DNA of 64,000 nucleotides from Sinobaca qinghaiensis (GCF_003610495.1 NZ_RAPK01000007.1:434001-498000); one strand, 5' to 3'. Shown: positions 37,991 to 46,066, counted from the stretch's first letter. The notes: generated by a model from the letters alone, not told the origin. A program made the numbers and translations.

Positions 37991-38129
37991 CTGTATTTTT
38001 ATATTAACAGCTTGTTTATTGATTTCTCTTGAAATTCTCGGTTTCATAGAGTTTTTTCAAGTGTTTTTCATTTATTTCTCTTAACTTCCTTATACATATA
38101 TGCATTAAAATATACAGAATTGACTTATT

Positions 38130-38161
38130 CATAAAAAAAAGAACCCCCTGTCGGGATCCTT
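38130..38161 (-). terminator. Terminator of the ctaG-sco-redoxin unit
   Basis: On the minus strand AAAAGGATCCC pairs with GGGGGTTCTTTT (with G-U pairs) and is followed by eight T. It abuts the stop codon at 38162. This shows the reading frame downstream of the TGA at 38489 ends at a normal gene end. Confidence 0.8.
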
Positions 38162-38662
38162 TTATTGTTCTGCTAGTACTGTTTCTATCTGGTCTTTAAT
38201 AGCCGGGGCCTGCTGGCCGAATAAATCATTTTCTTCAGAATAGAGCAGCTCTCCGTCTTCTCCAAAGACTGAATAGCCCCGAAGAGATGTGTTACCATTC
38301 TGCATTTCTGCTTTTTCAATTATCTCCATGTCCGGATCGGAAAGGAGGGAGTACGAGAGACCCGCAGCTGATTGGAAAGAAGCGTGGTCAGCAGGAGAGT
38401 CGTTACTTAATGCATAAACGTCTGCATCAAGCTCCTGAAGGGTTTCCTGATGTGATTGCAGCTGCACGAGCTGCTGTTGGCAGGTTCCTCAGTCAACGCC
38501 TGTAAAATGAAAAAATACTACCGGTCTTTCACTACTAAAAACGGATACTTCTTCTCCGGATTGATCCTCCAGAACGATATCCCCGCCTCCTCCGCACGCT
38601 GCCAGCAGCAGGACAGCAGAAAACAAAAGATAAAGAAATGATTTCTTTTTTATGTTATGCAT
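38162..38662 (-). CDS. Candidate selenoprotein: thioredoxin-fold (AhpC/TSA-like) lipoprotein with in-frame TGA
   Basis: The ATG at 38662 follows AAAAGGAG and opens a lipoprotein signal (FLYLLFSAVLLLAAC). After VVFFHFTGVD the frame meets TGA at 38491-38489 (codon 58). It then continues without a shift as GTCQQQLVQLQ for 108 more codons to a TAA directly before a terminator. Read through, it gives 166 residues of a peroxiredoxin/TlpA-like fold: the redox motif would be U-G-T-C in the place of a catalytic CxxC, followed by VYALSNDSPADHASF and LSYSLLSDPDMEIIEKA, which fit AhpC/TSA strands. A perfect small stem-loop follows the TGA. It lies 16 bp after the Sco gene and is probably in one operon with ctaG and sco, suggesting a membrane-side thiol or peroxide role. 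The alternative is a recent nonsense mutation splitting a Cys gene. Confidence 0.65.
38458..38474 (-). promoter_or_regulatory. Candidate bacterial SECIS hairpin after the in-frame TGA
   Basis: On the minus strand GCAGCT (38474-38469) and AGCTGC (38463-38458) pair perfectly around the loop CGTGC. The loop starts after 20 bases from the TGA, has five bases and G at its second position. This agrees with the bacterial SECIS rules as I know them: spacing about 16-37 nt, loop 3-14 nt, G among the first two loop bases. A 6-bp hairpin in such a stretch can also arise by chance. Confidence 0.5.
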
Positions 38663-38678
38663 GGATCGTTTCTCCTTT

Positions 38679-39284
38679 TTATTCATTAACTAACGCCTTA
38701 ACGTCTTCTGCAATTAAGTCCGTATCATTATCGAGCCCGTCATAGCTGCGAATAATCTGACCGTCTGGATTCACCAGATAAAAGCTTGTTGGGTGGATAA
38801 TATCGTCATTTTCTTCATCTTTCTCTACGGTGCTTAAAAAAGAATCACCGGCCAAAGCTTTCATTTCTTCATCACTGTATCCCGTCAGAAAATGCCAGCT
38901 CGAAAAGTCAGCCCCATATTCTTCTCCGTACGCTTTTAATGTTTCCGGATCGTCATTGGAAGGGTCAACCGTAAAAGACACGAGCGGAACGCCGGCATCG
39001 GCTTCTTCAAGCTGCCCCTGCAGGCTCAGCATATTGGGAGTCATTAAATTGCACACTGTAGGACAGCTGGTGAAAATCATGTTTGTTACCCAGTAGCTTC
39101 CCTCCAGATCTTCATTTGTCACCGTTTCGTTATCCTGATTTGTGTACGCAAAATCTTCTATCATCATATCTGCTTCGGTTAAATCCGTTCCATTTTCAGG
39201 TTCCGGGCCGGAGAATAAGAAACTGCATCCTCCCATAAACAAAATCCCTGCTGAATACACACATGTTACTAACATTCGCCGCAC
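38679..39284 (-). CDS. Sco1/SenC family copper chaperone lipoprotein
   Basis: Sco proteins deliver copper to, or reduce thiols of, the CuA site of cytochrome c oxidase on the outer face of the membrane. The copper/thiol motif CxxxC is present in FTSCPTVCNLM, and the distal His is in IIHPTSFYLV. A signal with lipobox MGGC near residue 20 makes it a lipoprotein. The GTG at 39284 is chosen because GGAG lies eight bases upstream; an ATG at 39275 is possible. It sits between ctaG and the TGA-containing redoxin gene. Confidence 0.9.
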   Translation of the reverse strand: MRRMLVTCVYSAGILFMGGCSFLFSGPEPENGTDLTEADMMIEDFAYTNQDNETVTNEDLEGSYWVTNMIFTSCPTVCNLMTPNMLSLQGQLEEADAGVPLVSFTVDPSNDDPETLKAYGEEYGADFSSWHFLTGYSDEEMKALAGDSFLSTVEKDEENDDIIHPTSFYLVNPDGQIIRSYDGLDNDTDLIAEDVKALVNE

Positions 39285-39312
39285 ACTTTTCACTCCAGTA
39301 TTTTTTATGCTT

Positions 39313-40230
39313 TTATTTCTGCGGATGGACAGGAATATCACTGATGGTCAGTTCTCCATCCTGCTGTTTTTCTCTGCTGAGCCACTGCTTAAATACAAAT
39401 CCTATGGTGGATACGTAAACAAATTCCTGCAGTACTTTCATCATAACGCCAGCCAGCTGCTGATCCGTATGAGGCTGCATAAATTGGAGCCCTCCACCGG
39501 CTGTGCCCGAAAGCCCGGCCGGCAGTTCGCTCCCTGCCGGAAGACAATAAGCCATAACGTTAGACCATACTGCGGCGTTCGTATACGTTTCATACATTGG
39601 GGACCCCGCAAAAATAATTAATGCACAGGCCGGCGTAATAAGAATACCATTTCCAAAAATATAAGCGATCCGCTTTAGTTCAGACAGCTGATTCGTTGTC
39701 GGTACAGGAGCCAGCATATACCACCACATTAGAAAAGCAGAGCCAAAAAGCAGCCACTGATATAAATCATGATACAGCGGAGCCTGCATTAAGTAATCGA
39801 ACACAGCCGGCAGATGATAAATAGAAAAGAAGGCATTAAACAAAAGCAGCGCTGTAACCGGATGGAAAACGTGAGCCGCTACCCGGGCCGGCCGGCCTTG
39901 AAAACGCTGAAGAATTTTTTCCCAGACCTCAGGAGGAATAGACAGGATAAACAATGGAACCGCAATAAAATAAACGAGCACCATCTGCGCCATGTGAAAT
40001 GTCATAATCGAATGGCCTGCTGTGTACAGCGGTCCTCCCCAGCCAAAATACACAGCCGCCAGGGCAGCTCCGAAATATACCAGTCTTTTTGTTTTCGGGG
40101 ATTCTATGTGTTCTGTCCGGGCTTTGGAATAGACAAGCCGGTAATATAAAAAGATAAATAAAATAAGTATGACAAGCAGTTCTGGTGTCCATACAGCCCG
40201 GAAGGAGAACATGGAGAAGTAATCCTGCAA
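39313..40230 (-). CDS. ctaG: Cytochrome c oxidase assembly protein CtaG (caa3 type)
   Basis: This polytopic membrane protein is needed for caa3 oxidase formation in Bacillus. About seven hydrophobic segments are visible. Conserved His and Met residues lie in GGPLYTAGHSIMTFHMAQMV, FHPVTALLLF, IYHLPAVFDYL and MWWYMLAPVP, and are likely metal-related. The start is probably the TTG at 40230 behind AAAGGCGGG, giving 305 residues, close to the usual 297; the frame continues to 40329 without a ribosome site. It heads the ctaG-sco-redoxin cluster. Confidence 0.88.
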   Translation of the reverse strand: MQDYFSMFSFRAVWTPELLVILILFIFLYYRLVYSKARTEHIESPKTKRLVYFGAALAAVYFGWGGPLYTAGHSIMTFHMAQMVLVYFIAVPLFILSIPPEVWEKILQRFQGRPARVAAHVFHPVTALLLFNAFFSIYHLPAVFDYLMQAPLYHDLYQWLLFGSAFLMWWYMLAPVPTTNQLSELKRIAYIFGNGILITPACALIIFAGSPMYETYTNAAVWSNVMAYCLPAGSELPAGLSGTAGGGLQFMQPHTDQQLAGVMMKVLQEFVYVSTIGFVFKQWLSREKQQDGELTISDIPVHPQK

Positions 40231-40394
40231 CTCTATCCCGCCTTTCTTTTCTTTCTGGCCTTCCTGCAGTAAAATAGAAAACAGTGGTTTAAATTCTATG
40301 CAGTTTATAACCCAATAAAACGTTTCCATTACATTTTAGCACAGAAAAGCAGGGAAATTAATTACTAGTTTTATAGAAGAAAGATGGGATTAAC

Positions 40395-41240
40395 ATGACA
40401 AGTGAAAAATATTTAATTGCAATCGACTTGGACGGCACGATGCTTAAAGATGATAAAACGATTTCCACTAAAACCTACTTTGCTATTAAAGAAGCCTTAA
40501 AGGCAGGACATGAAGTAGCTATTGCTACAGGGCGTCCTTATCGCGCCAGCAAAATGTACTATCAGCAGCTCGGTTTAAAATCACCAATCGTTAATTTTAA
40601 CGGTGCCTATGTCCATCACCCGGGCAACAGTGGATTCGCTACACATCATTCGCCGCTTGAGCTTGAAACAGCACGAAAAATTATCGAGACCTGCCGTTAT
40701 TTTAAAGTAAACAATATGATGGCGGAAGTTGCCGATGATGTATTTCTTGATGATTATGATGAACAGTTCATAGATTTATTTGCATTGGGAGGTGTGCCTG
40801 CAGCGTTTGGTGATCTGGGCAGTCTGCTTCAGAAGGATCCAACTTCCCTTTTGGTTTACCCTAAAGAAAATCATGCAGCAGAATTAAAAGAGCTTCTGTC
40901 CGGAAATCATTCCCAGGCCATTGAACAGCGCTCATGGGGGGCACCGCATCATATGATCGAAATTATTAATACCGGAAATAACAAAGCTGAGGGACTTAGG
41001 AAACTAACTTCTCATTACAACATTCCAATGGAGAACGTAATAGCCTTCGGGGACGAAGATAATGATTTAGAAATGCTGAGCGAAGCCGGCTTCGGTGTGG
41101 CAATGGGAAATGCGATCGATGATCTGAAAGATACCGCCAATGAAGTAACACTAAGTAACGAAGAGGACGGTATCGCTGTTTACCTGAACAAAAAGCTCGG
41201 TCTATCAAGTATATCCGCCCAGGCAGACAGGCAGGGCTGA
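40395..41240 (+). CDS. Cof-type HAD superfamily phosphatase
   Basis: This 281-residue cytoplasmic HAD hydrolase has a type IIB cap. Motif I is AIDLDGTMLKDD (nucleophile Asp near residue 11), motif II ATGRPYRAS, motif III the Lys in NNKAEGLRKL, and motif IV AFGDEDNDLEML. Relatives dephosphorylate sugar phosphates or flavin mononucleotide. The substrate is unknown. The ribosome site is weak. Confidence 0.88.
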   Translation: MTSEKYLIAIDLDGTMLKDDKTISTKTYFAIKEALKAGHEVAIATGRPYRASKMYYQQLGLKSPIVNFNGAYVHHPGNSGFATHHSPLELETARKIIETCRYFKVNNMMAEVADDVFLDDYDEQFIDLFALGGVPAAFGDLGSLLQKDPTSLLVYPKENHAAELKELLSGNHSQAIEQRSWGAPHHMIEIINTGNNKAEGLRKLTSHYNIPMENVIAFGDEDNDLEMLSEAGFGVAMGNAIDDLKDTANEVTLSNEEDGIAVYLNKKLGLSSISAQADRQG

Positions 41241-41329
41241 TCCTCGGCTGTTATTTTCTGCAGAGAAAAGCATTTTCCTGTGGTAAAATAATGAAGGAAA
41301 AAGTAAACAGTTAAGAAAGGAGCCGGCAC

Positions 41330-41782
41330 ATGAAAGTATACGAAGTTCCTAAAGACGCCTCCGAGGAAATGATTAAGGACGTTGCAGATCTTCTTATGGG
41401 GCAGATGGAATCCATCGGTCTGGATAACGCGTATGACCTGCTGATTGATTCAATCCACCTGACATTGGAAGAAGGCTCCAATGCTCATTTATTTGTCGCT
41501 GACGTAGATGGCGCAATATTGGGCGCTGCATTTATGAATATTTCTATTTCACTCGATAAAGGCGGCAAGTATATTTGGCTGAACGACCTATTTGTTGATA
41601 AAAATCACCGGAACAGAGGAATCGCCAAAAAAATGCTTTTAAAAATCATTTACTGGGCCGAAAACAATGAATTAAAAGGAATTGAACTTGAAACAGGAAT
41701 TAACAATGAGGCGACCAAAGCGCTTTACAATTCTTTAGGCTTTTACGACGTAGTATCCAAACGCTACGGTTTCCGCTTTTAA
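41330..41782 (+). CDS. GNAT family N-acetyltransferase
   Basis: This 150-residue acetyltransferase has the acetyl-CoA motif FVDKNHRNRGIAKKMLLKI (RxxGxA) and the C-terminal element EATKALYNSLGFYDV. GAAFMNISIS and KYIWLNDLFV form the central strands. AAGGAG precedes the ATG. The substrate is unknown, and no functional link to its neighbours is evident. Confidence 0.88.
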   Translation: MKVYEVPKDASEEMIKDVADLLMGQMESIGLDNAYDLLIDSIHLTLEEGSNAHLFVADVDGAILGAAFMNISISLDKGGKYIWLNDLFVDKNHRNRGIAKKMLLKIIYWAENNELKGIELETGINNEATKALYNSLGFYDVVSKRYGFRF

Positions 41783-41795
41783 CGAACTTTTATTA

Positions 41796-42350
41796 TCATT
41801 TGTATAAAATTATCATTGTAAATACTGCTTTTCCATCGCCGGAGCTGCAGTATCGATGCGGCTGGTCTGCGGTAAAACGAATAGAGTCCATGGGATGCAG
41901 TTCATGTACTTCTTCCTGCACTTCAATGCATACGCTCCCGGCCTGGACAAATATATATTCCTCCACCCCTTTTTGATGCGCTTTTGACTGATAATCACAG
42001 TTGGGGTCCATTTCCACCAGATAAGCCTCTATAGGGGCTTTTTTTTCTTTCCAAAAGACAGGTTTTACTTTAAATCTGCTGTCTCCGCTTTCCAGTGCCT
42101 GCACTTCTGCCCCCCTGATTACACTGGCTTCCTCTGCGTTTTCTTCAATAAATGATGTAAAGGCAACGCCAAGCCCATCCGCTATCTTCCAAAGTGTCCC
42201 CACCGTCGGATTTGATTCTCCTCTTTCAATCTGTCCGAGCATCGGCTTGCTGACATTCGTCTGCTCAGCCAGCGTCTGCAGGCTCCATCCTTTTTGACTG
42301 CGGATCTCCCGGAGTCTTTTGCCGATTTCCCTGTTAATATCTTTTTTCAT
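41796..42350 (-). CDS. XRE family regulator with cupin domain
   Basis: This is a 184-residue DNA-binding protein. Residues 8-65 are a Cro/CI-type helix-turn-helix (LQTLAEQTNVSKPMLGQIERGES). Residues 110-184 are a small cupin (KGVEEYIFVQAGSVCIEV, HELHPMDSIRF, PHRYCSS) that may bind a ligand. It is divergent from azlCD, sharing a 70-bp promoter gap, so it probably controls those genes. Similar regulator-transporter pairs are common in Bacilli. Confidence 0.9.
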   Translation of the reverse strand: MKKDINREIGKRLREIRSQKGWSLQTLAEQTNVSKPMLGQIERGESNPTVGTLWKIADGLGVAFTSFIEENAEEASVIRGAEVQALESGDSRFKVKPVFWKEKKAPIEAYLVEMDPNCDYQSKAHQKGVEEYIFVQAGSVCIEVQEEVHELHPMDSIRFTADQPHRYCSSGDGKAVFTMIILYK

Positions 42351-42369
42351 TGCACTTCTCCTTTCGATG

Positions 42370-42385
42370 GTATATTATAACATAC
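42370..42385. promoter_or_regulatory. Candidate operator between the XRE-cupin gene and azlC
   Basis: GTATATTATAACATAC is a 16-bp near-palindrome (14 of 16 positions symmetric) in the divergent promoter gap. It is a plausible binding site for the adjacent regulator. Confidence 0.35.
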
Positions 42386-42421
42386 AAATAGTTTAATATA
42401 AAATACAATCGGGAGGCAGTG

Positions 42422-43141
42422 ATGAATACTCATTCTTTATACCAGGTCCCGGATAAGTATACTGGATTAAAGCATGGCGGTGCCATCGCCATTGGTTACA
42501 TGCCCGCTGCCGTTACATTTGGCTTTCTTGCCCAGAGTACCGGCTTAACGTTCATGGAAGCAGTTATGATGAGTACCTTCGTGTTTGCCGGTGCTGCCCA
42601 GTATACTGCTCTTGGCCTTATCAGTGCAGGCACAGGCGCACTCGAGATTATTATTACAACATTTGTACTGAATATACGTCACCTTTTAATGAGTGCTTCT
42701 TTGAATGAAAAAGCAGAGGCGTCCCACCCTGTTATAAAAGCCGGTTATGCTTTTGGTATTACGGATGAAGTATTTGCTGTAACTTCAACAAATAACGGGC
42801 CCATTCCCAGCAGCTACATATATAGTGTATTTTTAACCGCTTACGTTAGCTGGGTGGCCTTTACCGCAGCCGGCCATAGTGCGGGCGACCTGCTTCCCGC
42901 TTTTCTACAGACCAGCCTTTCCTTTGCGATCTATGCCCTGTTTCTGGCACTCCTGCTGCCACCGTTGAAAAAGAGCAGGAAAGTGCTGGTTCTCGCTGGA
43001 ACAGCAGCCCTGTTTCATGGCATATTGTATCCCTTTCTGCCTGAAGGATGGGCTATCATCACAGCGGCAGCGGCAGCTTCTATTCTTATAGAATGGGCAG
43101 CCCCGAATAGTAACCGAGAGGAGCAGCCAGCACATGAATAG
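42422..43141 (+). CDS. azlC: Branched-chain amino acid exporter large subunit AzlC
   Basis: This 239-residue membrane protein is the large subunit of a two-part exporter for branched-chain amino acids or analogues. The family N-terminal signature HGGAIAIGYMPAAVTFGFLA and FAGAAQYTALGLISAG are present, with about seven hydrophobic segments. The ATG at 42422 is preferred to the GTG at 42419; GGGAGG lies five bases upstream. The stop overlaps azlD by 8 bp. Confidence 0.93.
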   Translation: MNTHSLYQVPDKYTGLKHGGAIAIGYMPAAVTFGFLAQSTGLTFMEAVMMSTFVFAGAAQYTALGLISAGTGALEIIITTFVLNIRHLLMSASLNEKAEASHPVIKAGYAFGITDEVFAVTSTNNGPIPSSYIYSVFLTAYVSWVAFTAAGHSAGDLLPAFLQTSLSFAIYALFLALLLPPLKKSRKVLVLAGTAALFHGILYPFLPEGWAIITAAAAASILIEWAAPNSNREEQPAHE

Positions 43142-43439
43142 TTCATTATTATGGATTATTGCCGGTATGGCAGTTGTTACTTATATTCCCCGAATGCTTC
43201 CTTTTGTTGTTTTGAACGGAAAAAGACTTCCTTCCTGGGTGGAAGGAGCGCTTCGAAATGTTCCATTCGCTGCGCTGGGAGCTTTGATCTTCCCCGGTCT
43301 TCTGTTTGTGCATGATTCTTTATTTTTTGGGATCGTTGGAGCCGCCTCTGCAGTTATCTTAAGCTATGTAAATGAAAACATGGTTTTTATTGTGCTTGGC
43401 TCTATTTTTATCCTTTCACTGCTTTTGCCTATATTTTAA
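43134..43439 (+). CDS. azlD: Branched-chain amino acid exporter small subunit AzlD
   Basis: This 101-residue protein has about four hydrophobic segments. The motif TYIPRMLPFVVLNGKRLPSW with its conserved Arg-Met-Leu-Pro is typical of AzlD. It starts within the azlC 3' end (8-bp overlap), and both subunits are needed for export. A terminator follows immediately. Confidence 0.93.
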   Translation: MNSSLLWIIAGMAVVTYIPRMLPFVVLNGKRLPSWVEGALRNVPFAALGALIFPGLLFVHDSLFFGIVGAASAVILSYVNENMVFIVLGSIFILSLLLPIF

Positions 43440-43471
43440 GCATCCGCCAGCTCAGCGGATGCTTTTTTTAT
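43439..43471. terminator. Terminator of azlCD, shared with the BsuPI lipoprotein gene
   Basis: The perfect hairpin AGCATCCGC / GCGGATGCT with a 7-base loop is followed by seven T. It lies between convergent genes. Confidence 0.85.
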
Positions 43472-43932
43472 TCTATAGAAAAATGATCTTCCAGTTCAAT
43501 CGGCTGCTCCGGTGTCGTTCCGTTAATTTCAGAAACGAGCAGTTCAAAGGATATTGTATAATTTCCAGGCTCCATTAGATCAAAATCTACATCTTCTTCC
43601 CATTTACGGGTATTGCCATCACGTATTGTTATTTCTTTTAGAGATTGGGTAAAAACCTTTTCATCTGCATAATTATAGACGGGCTCAGACTCTCCCTCTT
43701 TATAAATAGAAACGTTGATTTCCTGGCCGCTGTTAAAAGCAAGGTCCAGCGGTTCTCCGGAAATGTTATTAAAGTCGAACTCCCAGGTATATTCTTCTTC
43801 ATCGAATCCTCCGGAGAGCTCCCACTCCTCTGTATGCATAGATGATTCCCCGCTTTCTACCTCTTCTACTTCTGCTGCACCGCAGCCTGTAAAAAGCATT
43901 ATTACCATGAATCCTGCTGCAAGCCACCTCAT
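43468..43932 (-). CDS. Lipoprotein with BsuPI proteinase-inhibitor-like domain
   Basis: This 154-residue protein has a lipoprotein signal (LAAGFMVIMLFTGC). The mature part carries a BsuPI-type beta fold, recognised by FNNISGEPLDLAFNSGQEIN, a short KVFTQSLKEITI strand and PGNYTISFELLV. The domain was first described in the intracellular proteinase inhibitor of B. subtilis. Exported versions may be surface binding modules. The protein is strongly acidic, as expected for an exported protein of a salt-tolerant organism. Confidence 0.75.
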   Translation of the reverse strand: MRWLAAGFMVIMLFTGCGAAEVEEVESGESSMHTEEWELSGGFDEEEYTWEFDFNNISGEPLDLAFNSGQEINVSIYKEGESEPVYNYADEKVFTQSLKEITIRDGNTRKWEEDVDFDLMEPGNYTISFELLVSEINGTTPEQPIELEDHFSIE

Positions 43933-43985
43933 AGATTCACATCCCTTTGTAAAATCGACTGGATTTCATACAAACAGAACGGAGT

Positions 43986-44831
43986 TTATTTGTCTTTCCG
44001 GAATATGCCATAAATACCGGCTGTGTTTACGATATTCGTAAAGGCCTGTTCATCTACATCTTGAATAACCTGCTGCAGAGCATACAGTTCATAGCGGGTG
44101 ATAACAATCATAAGCACTTCTTTCTCACTTGCATCAAACCCACCCTTGGCAGGCAGCCTCGTAATACCTCTCGTGATATTCTGGTGAATGGCATCACGCA
44201 GCAGGTCCGGCTTTTTCGTAACAATAAACGCTGTCAGCTTTACGTGACGGGTGTGTATAGCATCAATAACTCTTGATCCTACGTATAATGTAACAAGCGT
44301 ATAAAGAGCACTTTCCCAGTTAAACAGCAGTCCGGCTGCAATAACAATAACGCCGTTAAGCATAAAGAAGTATGTGCCTACGGGACGGTCACTCGACTGG
44401 GCCAGAACAAGCGCTACAATATCAAGTCCTCCGGCAGAAGCTCCCCATTTTAGGGCAATCGCTGCTCCAATAGCTGTAATAACGCCGCCAAATACCCCGT
44501 TTAATAAAATATCGGAAGATAACTCCGTGATCGGAATAATTTCCAGAAAAAAAGTAGTGAGAGCAACATGAAGGAAGCTGTAGAAGGTAAACAGCTTTCC
44601 TACACGGATCCACCCCAAAACTGCGATAGGTATATTTAATATAAATAACAGCATCCCTGTTGATAATGGCAGCAGGGTCGATAATATCTGTGCGATACCG
44701 GTAGCACCGCTTGAAAAAACATTCGCCGGAATCAAAAACATGTTCAGTCCGACGGCCATGATCAGCGCCCCAATAATAATGACACCGACCTTTTTTAATT
44801 CTTGAGATAACGTTGTATGTGTTGTTATCAT
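43986..44831 (-). CDS. YitT family membrane protein (DUF161/DUF2179)
   Basis: This 281-residue protein has about six N-terminal hydrophobic segments with the family motif NMFLIPANVFSSGATGIAQI and ALKWGASAGGLDIVAL. A soluble C-terminal DUF2179 domain (about residues 220-275, KEVLMIVITRYELYALQQVI) resembles ACT/PII-like folds. The function is unknown, and Bacilli carry several paralogues. It lies 25 bp after the yitV-like gene, probably in one operon. Confidence 0.88.
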   Translation of the reverse strand: MITTHTTLSQELKKVGVIIIGALIMAVGLNMFLIPANVFSSGATGIAQILSTLLPLSTGMLLFILNIPIAVLGWIRVGKLFTFYSFLHVALTTFFLEIIPITELSSDILLNGVFGGVITAIGAAIALKWGASAGGLDIVALVLAQSSDRPVGTYFFMLNGVIVIAAGLLFNWESALYTLVTLYVGSRVIDAIHTRHVKLTAFIVTKKPDLLRDAIHQNITRGITRLPAKGGFDASEKEVLMIVITRYELYALQQVIQDVDEQAFTNIVNTAGIYGIFRKDK

Positions 44832-44856
44832 AGTATTCCTCCCTTACAGTGGCAGC

Positions 44857-45612
44857 TTAAATATGTTCAGCTACCCATGAAGTCATCTGCAGCATTCCCA
44901 GTCTTGGAACTTTATGTCCGGCTTTGGGATCTAAATGATACTCCATCGGACCGCCTGATTGCTGCTCGAGCGTTTTGTATAAAGAATAGGCGGACTGATA
45001 AGGCACCACTTCGTCTTCCTGGCCGTGCCAGAAAAATAAAGGCCGGTCTGCTACAGCTTCCGGCATAGTCGAAAGATCAAAAGGATGGAGTCCCCGTAAA
45101 ATCTCCTGAGTCTTTTCTTCGGATTCTTCCCATAGGTTGTTGCGTTTAAGGCCATCCAGCTGAGCCTGTGCCAGATTCCCCCAGGCCGGGTCTCCCATCA
45201 GGCTGATGCCGCCTTTAATCCAGGGATAGACTTTAAGAGCTCCAAACGTTAAGATCGCCCCCATTGACGTTCCCCCGACAAATAAACGATTATCCAGTAT
45301 CCAATTTCTATTTTTAATTTCCTCATAAATGGTTTCTGTATCTTTTACAGATTGAACAACTATCTTCCAGAATTTTGACATTTGTTCTTTTTCTGATACG
45401 TTCTCAGAGCGTTCACCGTGCAGAACAGCTTCCGGCAGCAGTACGCGTATATTTTTCTCTGCGAGTTGATAGGCAATAGGCAGATTGTGTTCCTTGGCAC
45501 TGGAAAAACCATGCCAGAAAATAACAACAGGAGCCGGCCGTCCTGCAAGTGACTGTTTATGAATATGTAACATGGGGATCTGGTTAATCGTTTCTTTCTC
45601 TATGATGTACAT
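44857..45612 (-). CDS. Alpha/beta hydrolase, YitV-type esterase
   Basis: This 251-residue cytoplasmic serine hydrolase has the nucleophile elbow GGTSMGAI (Ser near residue 118). The acid is in FFWHGQEDEVVPYQ and the His in PKAGHKVPR. The oxyanion region FWHGFSSAKEHN is near the start. B. subtilis YitV is the closest known relative. The substrate is unknown, and co-transcription with the YitT-type gene is likely. Confidence 0.85.
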   Translation of the reverse strand: MYIIEKETINQIPMLHIHKQSLAGRPAPVVIFWHGFSSAKEHNLPIAYQLAEKNIRVLLPEAVLHGERSENVSEKEQMSKFWKIVVQSVKDTETIYEEIKNRNWILDNRLFVGGTSMGAILTFGALKVYPWIKGGISLMGDPAWGNLAQAQLDGLKRNNLWEESEEKTQEILRGLHPFDLSTMPEAVADRPLFFWHGQEDEVVPYQSAYSLYKTLEQQSGGPMEYHLDPKAGHKVPRLGMLQMTSWVAEHI

Positions 45613-45717
45613 AATAACCGCCTTTTTATTTATATAATCCTATATCATTGTACTTTATCCTTCATGGGATTAAAAGAGAAGGACCTGTCTGAAACGTTCT
45701 TTTCCATATAAAACAGC

Positions 45718-45745
45718 AAAACTGCCCTTTTAAAAGGGCAGTTTT
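45718..45745. terminator. Bidirectional hairpin terminator
   Basis: AAAACTGCCCTTTT / AAAAGGGCAGTTTT is a perfect 14-bp inverted repeat with no free loop bases, directly past the stop at 45755. Confidence 0.75.
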
Positions 45746-45754
45746 GCTGTCGGT

Positions 45755-46066
45755 TTATTTGCTGGAATCTTTGTGCGTACTTTTTACAGGCTCTTCGCCG
45801 GATTCCTGCGTATTGTTAAAATACTGGACAGAATTGACTGCTCCTTCGGACACCATTTTGTTATCATCAATATCCTGTGGATCAGAATATCCGGTTTTTT
45901 CGTTGAGGTACTTATCCTCATCCTGCTTTGTTTTATTTTTCGCTGCAGCCATGCCGCGGTTCACATTATCTCTAACCTGGCTGCGGGCGGATTCACTCTT
46001 TAACAGAATAGTTGCTGCAGCGGTAATCCCTGCGATAATTAGAATAAATAAACTTTTTTTACACAT
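45755..46066 (-). CDS. Membrane-anchored acidic/basic protein of unknown function
   Basis: This 103-residue protein starts at the ATG at 46066 behind AAGGAGG. It has one N-terminal hydrophobic segment (SLFILIIAGITAAATILL) and a hydrophilic tail rich in Lys, Asp, Asn and Ser. The layout recalls YtxH-like proteins, but similarity is weak. No catalytic motif was seen. Confidence 0.6.
   Translation of the reverse strand: MCKKSLFILIIAGITAAATILLKSESARSQVRDNVNRGMAAAKNKTKQDEDKYLNEKTGYSDPQDIDDNKMVSEGAVNSVQYFNNTQESGEEPVKSTHKDSSK

Noticed and set aside
38489-38686. A short lipoprotein gene ending at TGA as an independent product
   Set aside because: Its frame continues without shift into a typical redoxin core and ends just before a terminator. 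Treating the halves as two genes would leave the second half without a ribosome site.
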